A DNA stretch of 63,203 nucleotides from Peribacillus simplex (GCF_900156045.1 NZ_FTMX01000014.1:1-63203), one strand, 5' to 3'; positions 36,182-43,879 are shown, numbered from the stretch's first letter. Program-made: numbers and translations. Notes: a model not told the origin generated them from the sequence alone.

Positions 36182-36388
36182 TTAAAAACCTTTATATTGC
36201 GGTTCTTCCCGTTCTAACTCTCCCACGCGCTTCTGTACATCCTTCATAACTTCATTCACCACCAGCATCGTTTCATGCAAGATGCGTTTAGATTCATCAT
36301 CTTGAGTCCGGAGTGCTAAGCTGGATAAACCTGCTTCAACTCCTTTTAGGCTAGAGACACATTGTTTTACATTAGAAGCTATCGTCAT
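36182..36388 (-). CDS. DUF1657 protein (first copy)
   Basis: A 68-residue helical protein starting MTIASNVKQCVSSLKGVEAGL and ending REEPQYKGF. It matches the short DUF1657 proteins found in secondary spoVA operons. The ribosome site AAGGAGGATGC precedes the ATG. It sits between the spoVAEB remnant and the DUF421 gene. Its end motif EEPQYK is shared with the copy at 38059-38262. Confidence 0.88.
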   Translation of the reverse strand: MTIASNVKQCVSSLKGVEAGLSSLALRTQDDESKRILHETMLVVNEVMKDVQKRVGELEREEPQYKGF

Positions 36389-36400
36389 ACAGCATCCTCC

Positions 36401-36560
36401 TTATCCTTTGGATCTAAATATAATGGCTTGTAACACTCCGAGACTGTTTTTTCCGGCACTGATTACATAAATTGTGCCAGTGGCAACAACCGATCAATCC
36501 ATGATTTTCCCCATCCGCTAACCTCCCGAAACAATGTCAGCAGTCACGACCCGATTAGAC
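36401..36560 (-). pseudogene. spoVAEB remnant
   Basis: Between spoVAD and DUF1657 the minus strand encodes fragments of SpoVAEb. FG-R-LADGENHGLIG (codons at about 36530-36490) continues, after a one-base frameshift near 36492, as VVATGTIYVISAG and then a tail ending AIIFRSKG-stop (TAA at 36401-36403). These align with the family's FGNSLAKG...HGLIGVLTG...SAG...ALIFKPKG C-terminal half. The N-terminal half is gone. This was read by eye, so limits are approximate. Confidence 0.7.
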
Positions 36561-36588
36561 ACGTGAATCATGGCTGTCATTCAATCAT

Positions 36589-37593
36589 TCATTGATATTC
36601 GATCGAAACGGCATGCGCAATGCATGGGATCGTCTCACTTTGTTGAAAGGATAGGGGAGATAACAAGGCACCGGTAGCCACGACGAGCAATCGTTTTATT
36701 TCTCCCTTTTTCATGCGATTTAATAAATGACCATAAACAACGGTTGCGGAACATCCAGGGCCACTCGCCCCGGACAAGACCGGTTGACCATCCCTGTATA
36801 TCATTAAACCGCAATCTTTATATTGCTCTTCTTTAATCGGCGTACCATGTTTTTCAAATAATGCCAGAGAAACTTCATGTCCGATCTTTCCTAAATCCCC
36901 GGTCACTATTAAATCATAATAGGATGGGTCAATGTTCCGTTCTCTTAAATGGGCTTCAATCGTATCTACAGCAGCTGGGGCCATGGCACCGCCCATATTG
37001 AAAGGATCAGTCAATCCCATGTCGATGACACGTCCTATCGTAGCTGAAGTGACCCTAGGGCCTTCCCCGGCACTACTCAATAAAGCCACTCCTGCACCCG
37101 TAACGGTCCATTGGGCTGTTGGAGGTTTCTGCCCCCCGTATTCAGTAGGGTAGCGAAATTGCTTTTCTACTGCGGCGTTATGACTTGATGCTCCTGTCAA
37201 TAAGTACTCTGCCCCTTTGGTATTGACAAGGTATGCACCAAGAGCCAGTCCCTCCATGGAGGTGGAGCAAGCGCCAAATAAGCCGAGATAAGGTGTTCCC
37301 AGTGTACGACAGGCAAAACTTGTAGGGGTTATTTGATTGATAAGGTCGCCTCCAAGGAAAAATTGAATCTGCTCTTTCTGAAGACCCGCCTTTTCGATTG
37401 CTTTTGTACTCGCTTCTTCCAATAAGACTTTATGTGCCTTTTCATAAGTATCTTGATTTATCCATAAATCGGAATGGAGAAGATCGAAATCATCCGCAAG
37501 CAAACCCTCTGCTTCAAATGGACCGCCAACGGTTCCTGTGGAGACGATGACAGGCTTTTGATCAAACACCCATGTGCGATGCCCCGTAAGCAT
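36589..37593 (-). CDS. spoVAD: Stage V sporulation protein AD (second copy type)
   Basis: Dipicolinic-acid-binding, thiolase-fold component of the SpoVA channel in the spore inner membrane. The 334-residue protein shows KPVIVSTGTVGGPFEAEG, LFGACSTSMEG, ASSHNAAVEKQFRYPTEYGGQ, GLTDPFNMGGAMAPAA and VVATGALLSP. ATG 37593 is preferred to 37608 because GGGGTGG lies six bases upstream and the product then starts MLTGHRTWVF. The sequence is intact, although its neighbours spoVAC and spoVAEB are degraded. It is diverged from B. subtilis SpoVAD and looks like the extra, mobile-type (spoVA-2mob) copy. Confidence 0.93.
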   Translation of the reverse strand: MLTGHRTWVFDQKPVIVSTGTVGGPFEAEGLLADDFDLLHSDLWINQDTYEKAHKVLLEEASTKAIEKAGLQKEQIQFFLGGDLINQITPTSFACRTLGTPYLGLFGACSTSMEGLALGAYLVNTKGAEYLLTGASSHNAAVEKQFRYPTEYGGQKPPTAQWTVTGAGVALLSSAGEGPRVTSATIGRVIDMGLTDPFNMGGAMAPAAVDTIEAHLRERNIDPSYYDLIVTGDLGKIGHEVSLALFEKHGTPIKEEQYKDCGLMIYRDGQPVLSGASGPGCSATVVYGHLLNRMKKGEIKRLLVVATGALLSPLSFQQSETIPCIAHAVSIEYQ

Positions 37594-37594
37594 T

Positions 37595-37841
37595 TTAAAC
37601 CACCCCATTGTAGAGTATTGTCAGTGTTAAGATAAAACCTTGGAATAACATAGATCCTTCAGTCAACTTGAATATATTACAGCCATTTCCTAAAACGAAA
37701 CCATCCTCCCGGTTTTCTATGGCTGCGGATATGGCGGCATCAGCGAAACATGATCCTGATCCCGCCGGTCATTACTGTCCTTTTCATTTCCAAATGAGTT
37801 TGAAACTGCTGATGTTCCTGATGGATAGGAGTAAGCTTATG
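37595..37841 (-). pseudogene. spoVAC remnant with large internal deletion
   Basis: The minus strand directly upstream of spoVAD encodes a SpoVAC-like N-terminal piece, KLTPIHQEHQQFQTHLEMKR (codons from about 37838 to ~37780), followed after a loss of roughly 80 codons and a frame change by CFADAAISAAIENREDGF, VLGNGCNIFKL and a tail ending at TAA (37595-37597). The second piece matches the GFANSVVSAALE...EGFVLGVGGNMFKLAGS region of SpoVAC. No intact start or full-length frame remains, so it is a pseudogene. The reading is by eye. Confidence 0.8.
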
Positions 37842-37846
37842 GCTTA

Positions 37847-37983
37847 ATCCTTTTGGAATTCTTTTGATAAGGTCTTATTAATTGCTTCAGCGACTTCGTC
37901 CTGCTTCATTATTCAGGCTTGATAGACCGCAGTTCGGTCAAGTGGATTGCTTGTATGTAACCTTATGGCATATTCAAGCCCTT
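37847..37983 (-). pseudogene. Unidentified gene fragment upstream of the spoVAC remnant
   Basis: One minus-strand frame reads GLEYAIRLHTSNPLDRTAV then a TGA, then IMKQDEVAEAINKTLSKEF and a TAA at 37844-37846. The continuity across the stop suggests a decayed coding region that ended just before spoVAC. In related spoVA operons a YhcN/YlaJ lipoprotein gene occupies this place, but I could not match this piece to YhcN. Confidence 0.4.
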
Positions 37984-38014
37984 ATTAAAAATCCTGTCTT
38001 ATGGAATAAAGATA

Positions 38015-38050
38015 TAAAAAAGGCTGGTTGTTTTAACCAACCTTTTTTAT
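38015..38050 (-). terminator. Terminator of the upstream DUF1657 gene
   Basis: GGTTGGTT and AACCAGCC arms (one wobble) flanked by A and T runs, read on the minus strand just after the DUF1657 stop. It would separate that gene from the degraded spoVA part. Confidence 0.75.
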
Positions 38051-38058
38051 ATGAATGA

Positions 38059-38262
38059 TTATTGTTTATATTGAGGTTCCTCGTTTTGAATCTCTTCAAT
38101 ACGAGGTGTGATGCTGTCCACGATCGTTTGTGTTTGTTGGGCAGCTTGTTGGTATAGTTGTTTGGCTTGCTCATTATCTGTGGAAAGGGCGAAGGTTTCA
38201 AAGCTCGCTTGAGCGCTTTTTAGCCCTGCTATAGTTGTTTTGACATCGTTTATAACTGTCAT
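38059..38262 (-). CDS. DUF1657 protein (second copy)
   Basis: A 67-residue helical protein, MTVINDVKTTIAGLKSAQAS... ending NEEPQYKQ. It is a paralogue of the copy at 36182-36388. The ribosome site AAGGAGGG is seven bases before ATG 38262; the longer frame to 38331 has no such site. It would be the first gene of the ancestral spoVA-type operon. A forespore promoter is expected from family knowledge, and a loose match to a sigma-G pattern (GGTATA ... CTTACTCTA) exists upstream but is not convincing. Confidence 0.88.
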   Translation of the reverse strand: MTVINDVKTTIAGLKSAQASFETFALSTDNEQAKQLYQQAAQQTQTIVDSITPRIEEIQNEEPQYKQ

Positions 38263-38348
38263 GTATGAACCCTCCTTAATTTGAAACTGCCTTATTAGAG
38301 TAAGGAAAAAATGATTATCTATACCTTCCAAATTTCTCTAGGAATCGA

Positions 38349-38370
38349 ATTAATCAAACGTTTGATTAAT
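38349..38370. promoter_or_regulatory. 22-bp perfect palindrome, copy 1
   Basis: A perfect dyad centred between 38359 and 38360, with half-site ATTAATCAAAC and its exact complement. It lies in the divergent region between DUF1657 and the amtB operon, ~80 bases before the promoter at 38448. It has the size and symmetry of a TetR-type operator. A near-identical copy occurs at 40678-40697. Confidence 0.7.
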
Positions 38371-38447
38371 AAAAGGGAGAAGGCAGAAGTGTAGTTAATA
38401 TCTTTCTCCACCTATTTGTTACGCAAATTGTTTTTATTGTTTAATTA

Positions 38448-38476
38448 TTGACTGAATTCAGAAATCTTAATATAAT
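38448..38476 (+). promoter_or_regulatory. Promoter of the amtB operon
   Basis: TTGACT (38448-38453), exactly 17 bases, then a perfect TATAAT (38471-38476). Confidence 0.8.
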
Positions 38477-38514
38477 TACAGAAAACATAACACGATTACG
38501 TGAGGTGATATGAC

Positions 38515-38928
38515 ATTTATATTCGGGACGATTTGCATAGTAGAGTTGTTTTTGAAATTTCATCTGAGGAAGTGTTAAAAGGCCTGTTATTTTATAAAAA
38601 CAAACAGGAGTCGGAAATTGAATCGATTAAAGGTAAAATACATAAATATGAGCAAAAACGAAGAGCTGAGGAAGCTTGGTACCAATCCCTATCACCATTT
38701 AAACGTTTTTTTACGGGACGTGCCCCAAGTCATCACCAGGCCGTTGAGCATTTGGTGAATGTTAAAGATAGATATAAAAAAATTGAGATGATAAAACAGA
38801 AGGTTGCTTTTTTAAATCAGTTGATCGGTTTACTCGAAGCTGATTCGGAAAAACGGGAAATGAATTTACCAACAGACATCATTAAAGAAATAATGGAATG
38901 GCAGAAAGCGGAGGGAACGCCAAGATGA
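38515..38928 (+). CDS. Coiled-coil protein upstream of amtB, apparent ATT start
   Basis: A 131-137-residue, highly charged, mostly helical protein (SEEVLKGLLFYKNKQESEIESIKGKIHKYEQ...) with two coiled-coil stretches. I do not recognise a family. The ribosome site AGGTGA (38503-38508) serves ATT 38515 at good spacing, giving I-YIRDDLHSRVVFEI. The first standard start, TTG 38533, is 24 bases away from that site, and ATG 38510 is out of frame. It overlaps amtB by four bases, so the two are coupled, suggesting a link to ammonium uptake. Confidence 0.6.
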   Translation: MYIRDDLHSRVVFEISSEEVLKGLLFYKNKQESEIESIKGKIHKYEQKRRAEEAWYQSLSPFKRFFTGRAPSHHQAVEHLVNVKDRYKKIEMIKQKVAFLNQLIGLLEADSEKREMNLPTDIIKEIMEWQKAEGTPR

Positions 38929-40202
38929 CTCTAGAAACATTGAACACTGGATTGGACACGGTTTGGGTGGTTCTGACAGCAGCCATGATTCTATTAATGG
39001 AGGGCGGGTTTGCTTTATTGGAGGCGGGGTTCGTCCGTACGAAGAATAATGTGAATATCATCATGAAGGTTTTTGCTGATATTACGATCGGAACGCTTTG
39101 CTATTTCGTGGTTGGTTTTGGCTTAATGTATGGAACGGATGTATTTGGAACCATTGGGACAAGCGGCTTTCTGCTGAAAGGTGATTTGTCGCACATCGAC
39201 CTTACGATTTCCATTGATGCATTTTGGTTATTTCAAGGGGCATTCGTCATCGCCGTTATTTCGATAGTTTCGGGAGCGGTTGCGGAAAGGATTAACTTTC
39301 GGGCGTATCTTATTTTTGTCGTAATGATGACGGCATTCATCTATCCGATTGCCGGTCACTGGGTATGGGGTGGTGGCTGGTTAAGCGGGTTGGGCATGCA
39401 GGACTTCGCGGGGTCTGCGGTCATTCATGCACTAGGCGGCTTTTCTGCACTTGCGGCTGCCATTGTAATCGGTCCGAGAGCAGGTAAATTCTCTTCACGG
39501 GGGACTAGCTCCATTTCGCTGCCGAGTAATCTTCCACTGGCATCTGTCGGGGCATTCCTTTTATGGTTTGGCTGGTTTGGGTTCAATGCAGGAAGTACCT
39601 TGCAGGCTACGGATGTACGCATTGGCCATATTGCCATAGTCACGATGCTCTCAGCTGCATCAGGCGGAGCGGTGACCTTGCTTTATACACTATTTAGATA
39701 TGGACGCTCCGATGCACCTTCCGTCATCAATGGCTCACTTGCAGGTCTTGTCGGGATTACAGCTGGATGTGCATTCGTTAGTGATCTGGCAGCGTTACTG
39801 ATTGGAGCGGTTTCTGGAATGTTGATGTTAGCTGCGACAAATTGGTTGGAAACCCGAAAAATCGATGATCCGGTTGGTGCGTTTCCCGTTCATGCGGCTT
39901 CAGGAATGTGGGGTACGATAGCGGTAGGGCTTTTTTCCACTGAAAACGGATTGTTTGCAGGTGGGGGATGGCATTTGCTCGGAGTTCAAACGTTAGGGTT
40001 ATTGGTGTTATGCATCTGGGGCTTTTCAGTGACATGGCTCGTTTTTAAAGTTATAAATGTTTGGCTGCCTATAAGATCCACTGAAGAAGAAGAAGAACTT
40101 GGGTTGGATATCAGTTATCATGGCATCATGGCCACACATACTTCACCGGAGTTCATCAAGGTAGAGGACTACTATAAGCAGGATGAAGAATTGACAAGGT
40201 AA
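38925..40202 (+). CDS. amtB: Ammonium transporter
   Basis: Amt/MEP/Rh family channel of 425 residues with about eleven membrane helices. Conserved parts include LLMEGGFALLEAGFVR, GHWVWGGGWL with the first pore histidine, GGFSALAAAIVIGPR, and FPVHAASGMWGTIAVG with the second. ATG 38925 follows GGAGGGA by ~8 bases and overlaps the preceding gene by four bases. No glnK (PII) gene follows, unlike the amtB-glnK pair of B. subtilis. The product after it is an unrelated small protein. Confidence 0.95.
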   Translation: MTLETLNTGLDTVWVVLTAAMILLMEGGFALLEAGFVRTKNNVNIIMKVFADITIGTLCYFVVGFGLMYGTDVFGTIGTSGFLLKGDLSHIDLTISIDAFWLFQGAFVIAVISIVSGAVAERINFRAYLIFVVMMTAFIYPIAGHWVWGGGWLSGLGMQDFAGSAVIHALGGFSALAAAIVIGPRAGKFSSRGTSSISLPSNLPLASVGAFLLWFGWFGFNAGSTLQATDVRIGHIAIVTMLSAASGGAVTLLYTLFRYGRSDAPSVINGSLAGLVGITAGCAFVSDLAALLIGAVSGMLMLAATNWLETRKIDDPVGAFPVHAASGMWGTIAVGLFSTENGLFAGGGWHLLGVQTLGLLVLCIWGFSVTWLVFKVINVWLPIRSTEEEEELGLDISYHGIMATHTSPEFIKVEDYYKQDEELTR

Positions 40203-40246
40203 TGTCCATTATACAATGGTAGAATCAAGTAAGAGGTGAATTTTAA

Positions 40247-40474
40247 ATGGGTGCATGCAATCTTAATCATTCGCAACAAGATGTCAGGCTGAAATTTGAG
40301 AGTCAAAAGGCATTTTTACCAACCGAATTGAGTCAAACATTGGATCGATATCTTGAAAAAGGGAATTCGCAAGAAACATTGAATGAACTTTTTCATCTAT
40401 TGAAGAAGTATGACTTGTCTACCCAGGAGGAACAGGAATCTAGAAACGAAAAGTTGAAACGGATCATGCTGTAA
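40247..40474 (+). CDS. Conserved small protein of unknown function
   Basis: A 75-residue soluble helical protein starting MGACNLNHSQQDVRLKFE, with a GNSQETLNELFHLLKKYDL core. Similar group-specific proteins exist in Bacillus, to my recollection, with no assigned function. AGAGGTGA precedes the ATG. It lies 44 bases after amtB and before a terminator, so it may be cotranscribed with amtB. Confidence 0.7.
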   Translation: MGACNLNHSQQDVRLKFESQKAFLPTELSQTLDRYLEKGNSQETLNELFHLLKKYDLSTQEEQESRNEKLKRIML

Positions 40475-40479
40475 ACGAG

Positions 40480-40518
40480 AAAGAACGAGAGTCAAGGATG
40501 ACTCCCGTTCTTTTTTTG
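40480..40518 (+). terminator. amtB operon terminator
   Basis: AGAACG-GAGTC and GACTC-CGTTCT arms, six-base loop, then seven T residues. Confidence 0.88.
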
Positions 40519-40729
40519 TTTTTTCATCATGGAATCTTCTGTCAAATGAATTAAAGTATCCGCGGGAATGTGGCTGACTCCTATTTACTTTTTATAAAGC
40601 GCATCAAAAATTGTATCTGCTTAATTGATTAATCATTTTAAGTAACGCGGACAAGGGTTTAGCGGAGCTTTAAAGATTTAATCAATCGTTTGATTGAATC
40701 TTAATAGAGCCTTCAATAAAAGCAGGGAG
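40519..40729. other. Intergenic region with palindromes
   Basis: No gene seen. It contains a TGATTAATCA palindrome (40626-40635) and the 20-bp near-palindrome at 40678-40697. Otherwise A/T-rich and featureless. Confidence 0.4.
40678..40697. promoter_or_regulatory. 20-bp palindrome, copy 2
   Basis: TTAATCAATC / GTTTGATTGA, which matches copy 1 (38350-38369) at 18 of 20 bases. It lies downstream of the amtB operon and ~500 bases upstream, in the direction of transcription, of nothing obvious; the nearest gene end is the minus-strand coat-like gene. Confidence 0.6.
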
Positions 40730-40734
40730 AAAAT

Positions 40735-40775
40735 AAAAAAGCGAGAGCCCATAAGGAGCTCCTGCTTTTTCTTTA
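40735..40775 (-). terminator. Terminator of the Q/N-rich protein gene
   Basis: On the minus strand AAAGC-GGAGC and GGCTC-GCTTT arms surround a short loop, followed by a T-run. Confidence 0.65.
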
Positions 40776-41210
40776 AAAACCATCATCTGTTGCGGTAAAG
40801 GGGATGTTAAGGTTTCGTTCAACGGCACGAAGTCTTTGATTTAGTCGATTCAGCCTATTCGTATGACGTTGATCATTTTGACTCAGTCTGGTTATTTCCT
40901 GGTTAATGCGGTTCACTTCTCGATTTATCCTTGTGATTTCTTGGTTCTGCCGATTGAGTTCCCTCGTTTGTCGCTCGTTTTGACGCTCAAGTTCCCGGAC
41001 TCTTCTTTCAAGTTGTTGAGGCTGTCTTTCAATATCGAATTGGTCGGGCACCTGGCTATATGGATTTTCTTGTACCTGCTGAACGTTCCAATCTTGCTGT
41101 GGCATATAATCAAATCGTTCAGGCTGTTGGAAATATGGGTTATAATTAGACTGAAAGTACTGGTTATTTCCATTTTGTTGTGGAAAAGGATAAAATCCGT
41201 ATGAATTCAT
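40773..41210 (-). CDS. Q/N-rich coiled-coil protein, possibly a spore or surface protein
   Basis: A 145-residue protein. The first ~60 residues are rich in Gln, Asn, Tyr and Phe; the next ~70 are a long coiled coil of Arg/Asn/Gln heptads (ELERQNERQTRELNRQNQEI and following NREVNRINQEI). The tail is short. Composition resembles some spore coat and spore-associated proteins of Bacillus, but that is only a resemblance. AAGGAGAG precedes ATG 41210; an in-frame TTG lies two codons upstream. Confidence 0.7.
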   Translation of the reverse strand: MNSYGFYPFPQQNGNNQYFQSNYNPYFQQPERFDYMPQQDWNVQQVQENPYSQVPDQFDIERQPQQLERRVRELERQNERQTRELNRQNQEITRINREVNRINQEITRLSQNDQRHTNRLNRLNQRLRAVERNLNIPFTATDDGF

Positions 41211-41460
41211 GGTCAACTCTCCTTTTTTTAATCAGGATGGATACGTTATAACTTATGTAAGTTCCGGTGAAGTGACTAGGCGTTAGCCCATGCGAGAGGG
41301 GAGAAGAGTTAATTTACAGAAAAAATTTCAATAAATTTGCAGAAACCCTCCGGTTCCTATATCGTTTAGTATAGGAGAAATTCTTTTAATCCATCTTGAA
41401 ACCAATCCGTGGGATAATCCGTATATATAGAAAAGAGTGTAAGTCAGGAGTGTAATGATT

Positions 41461-42117
41461 ATGAATCGATTTCTTGCTGATTTTGTTCCGATATTGATTG
41501 CATTTCCAATGGTTTTGCCGGTTTGGATAATTAGCTATTTTGCATTGGATCAACCGTTTGCCCTATCCGTTGTCATATCTTTAGCAGGAGGGGTGCTTGC
41601 ATACTGTCTAAGCTCCGTATATTTTTCATCAAGATACCTCAAAAAACATGAATTGACGAGAAAAGAATATCAATATATAAAGAAAAATTTAATTGAAGCA
41701 AAATCGAAGATATGGCGGGTTCAAAAAGCACTAATCTCGGTCAGGCATATCTCTTCTTTTAAACAGAGGAAGGATATGATTAAAATGATCAGGAAAATAT
41801 ATAGTCTGACAAAAAAAGAACCGAAGCGGTTTTACCAGGCGGAACAATTTTATTACTCACATCTGGATTCCGCCATGGAGCTTGCGGAGAAATATGTTTT
41901 TTTAGCACAGCAGCCAAAAAAGAATAGGGAACTCGAACTCTCCTTAACAGAGACTCGCAAAACTTTAAAGGAACTCACTAATACGATAGAAAAGGATTTA
42001 TATAAAGTGATTGCCGATGATATCGATAACCTTAACTTCGAGTTGGATGTTGCTAAGCAATCCATTAAAACTAGAAAAGAGTCACAAGTAATTGATGAAA
42101 GCAGGAGGTTAAAATGA
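41461..42117 (+). CDS. xpaC: XpaC-family protein
   Basis: A 218-residue protein with two N-terminal membrane helices (FVPILIAFPMVLPVWIISYFA and a second to ~residue 58), then a soluble helical region with the family segments RKEYQYIKKNLIEAKSKIWRVQKAL and IRKIYSLTKKEPKRFYQAEQFYYSHLDSA. B. subtilis XpaC was linked to hydrolysis of 5-bromo-4-chloroindolyl phosphate; its real role is unclear. It is followed with a four-base overlap by yaaN, the same pair as in B. subtilis. ATG 41461 (ten bases after AGGAG) is preferred to 41455. Confidence 0.88.
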   Translation: MNRFLADFVPILIAFPMVLPVWIISYFALDQPFALSVVISLAGGVLAYCLSSVYFSSRYLKKHELTRKEYQYIKKNLIEAKSKIWRVQKALISVRHISSFKQRKDMIKMIRKIYSLTKKEPKRFYQAEQFYYSHLDSAMELAEKYVFLAQQPKKNRELELSLTETRKTLKELTNTIEKDLYKVIADDIDNLNFELDVAKQSIKTRKESQVIDESRRLK

Positions 42118-43286
42118 ATAACAATGATCCCAACCTGTTGAATAAAACGAATAATGCCAGTTTAATCGATGATCTTTTAGCCAATCCATTTGATGGGGTG
42201 CAGGAGCTTGAGAAAACATCTTCCCAGGAAGCAAAACCTGTTAAACTGATTGATGTCATTCCTGAAGAGAACAGGGCAAAGGCATATCAGCTTGCGGAAC
42301 AAATCGACCCTACGAATCATCAGGCGATGATATCCTATGGTACACCCGCCCAATCAAAGCTTCTGACCTTTTCTAATTCCATGCTTGAGCATGTCCAGAA
42401 AAAAGATGTAGGTGAAGTGGGCAACATTATCAGTGATTTAATGAAAAAGTTAAACGAGCTGAGCCCGGATGAGCTAAAGCCGGATAAGCCCTCTTTCTTT
42501 GCGCGTATGTTCGGGAAGCTCTCGGGATCAGTACAGGAAGTGCTATCCAAATATCAAAAAACTGGGGCCCAAATTGATCGAATCAGTGTGAAACTCGATC
42601 GGAGCAAGAATATCCTGCTATCGGATATCGTAATCCTTGAAAAGCTATATGAAACGAATAAGGATTACTTCCAGGCATTGAATGTCTATATTGCAGCCGG
42701 GGAAATTAAACTCGAAGAAATCCATGGGAAAACGATTCCGGAGTTAAGGAAGTCCGCTGAATCGAGCAATGATCAAATGAAGTTCCAGGAAGTCAATGAT
42801 ATGCTGCAGTTTGCTGAACGGTTGGATAAAAGGCTTCATGATTTGAAATTGAGTCGCGAAATCACGATTCAAAGCGCACCGCAAATCAGGCTGATCCAAA
42901 ACACGAATCAGGCACTAGTCGAGAAAATACAATCTTCGATCATGACAGCCATCCCCCTTTGGAAAAATCAGGTTGCGATTGCATTGACATTAATCAGGCA
43001 AAGGCATGCTGTAGAAGCACAAAAGCAGGTTTCCAAAACTACAAATGACTTGTTATTGAAGAACTCCGAGATGCTGAAAACGAATACCATCGAAACGGCA
43101 AAAGAAAATGAGCGCGGACTTGTCGATATCGAAACATTAAAGAATACCCAAGCTAACTTGATATCCACGCTTGAGGAAACCATGCGGATTCAAGAAGAAG
43201 GAAGGCATAAACGCCGGCAAGCCGAACAGGAATTGGCATCAATGGAAAATGAACTGAAACAGAAACTATTAGAGATAAAGGGATAA
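42114..43286 (+). CDS. yaaN: Toxic anion resistance (TelA/YaaN) protein
   Basis: A 390-residue, predominantly helical protein of the TelA family (VIPEENRAKAYQLAEQIDP, LSPDELKPDKPSFFARMFGK, ILLSDIVILEKLYETNKDYF). Family members are linked to tellurite and other toxic-anion resistance and cell-wall antibiotic tolerance, but the mechanism is unknown. It overlaps xpaC by four bases and is followed 11 bases later by a nitroreductase gene, so all three probably form one operon. Confidence 0.92.
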   Translation: MNNNDPNLLNKTNNASLIDDLLANPFDGVQELEKTSSQEAKPVKLIDVIPEENRAKAYQLAEQIDPTNHQAMISYGTPAQSKLLTFSNSMLEHVQKKDVGEVGNIISDLMKKLNELSPDELKPDKPSFFARMFGKLSGSVQEVLSKYQKTGAQIDRISVKLDRSKNILLSDIVILEKLYETNKDYFQALNVYIAAGEIKLEEIHGKTIPELRKSAESSNDQMKFQEVNDMLQFAERLDKRLHDLKLSREITIQSAPQIRLIQNTNQALVEKIQSSIMTAIPLWKNQVAIALTLIRQRHAVEAQKQVSKTTNDLLLKNSEMLKTNTIETAKENERGLVDIETLKNTQANLISTLEETMRIQEEGRHKRRQAEQELASMENELKQKLLEIKG

Positions 43287-43297
43287 GGGGAGATAAT

Positions 43298-43867
43298 ATG
43301 GAAACTATCGAGGCTATAAAAACGAGAAGAAGCATTGGAATCGTCAAGCAAGATCCGGTACCAAAGGAAATGATCGAGCAAATCATTGAGGCTGGAACGT
43401 ATGCACCTAATCACCATCGAACTGAGCCTTGGCGCTTTTTTGTATTGACTGGAGAAGGAAGAAATAAACTTGGGGAGGTATTCGAAGAAATCACAAGAAT
43501 TGAAAATGCTGATGATACCCCTGAAAGTTTAATCAGCAAGCTCGAAAGGCAAAAAAAGAATCCATTAAGGGCTCCAGTCATCATCGCAGTGGGCATAGAG
43601 CCTAGTGATAAGAATAATGTCCTAGTGGCAGAAGAATATGCGGCAGTGAACAGTGCCATTCAAAACATGCTTCTTGCAGCACATTCCTTAGGTCTGGGAG
43701 CAGTATGGAGAACGGGAAAAATAACTTATCATGAAAAAGTACGTGAATTTTTCAATTTATCCCCAAAAGGAGAAGTATTGGCTTTCATATACTTGGGTTA
43801 TCCTGATATGGAGCCAAAACCTGCCAAGAAAACACCGATTGATGAATTGACCACATGGATCGGATGA
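43298..43867 (+). CDS. Nitroreductase family FMN protein
   Basis: A 189-residue flavin oxidoreductase of the nitroreductase superfamily: the ETIEAIKTRRSIG start with the FMN-binding Arg-Arg-Ser, APNHHRTEPWRFFVL, AVNSAIQNMLLAAHSLGLGAVWRTG and the C-terminal FIYLGYPD. Substrate unknown. AAGGGGAGA precedes the ATG. Its place after xpaC-telA suggests a redox role alongside anion tolerance, which is inference. Confidence 0.9.
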   Translation: METIEAIKTRRSIGIVKQDPVPKEMIEQIIEAGTYAPNHHRTEPWRFFVLTGEGRNKLGEVFEEITRIENADDTPESLISKLERQKKNPLRAPVIIAVGIEPSDKNNVLVAEEYAAVNSAIQNMLLAAHSLGLGAVWRTGKITYHEKVREFFNLSPKGEVLAFIYLGYPDMEPKPAKKTPIDELTTWIG

Positions 43868-43879
43868 AGGGGTAGGGGA

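Noticed and set aside
38263..38514. Sigma-G promoter for the DUF1657 gene
   Set aside because: Only a loose match with off-consensus -10; not strong enough to list as a feature.
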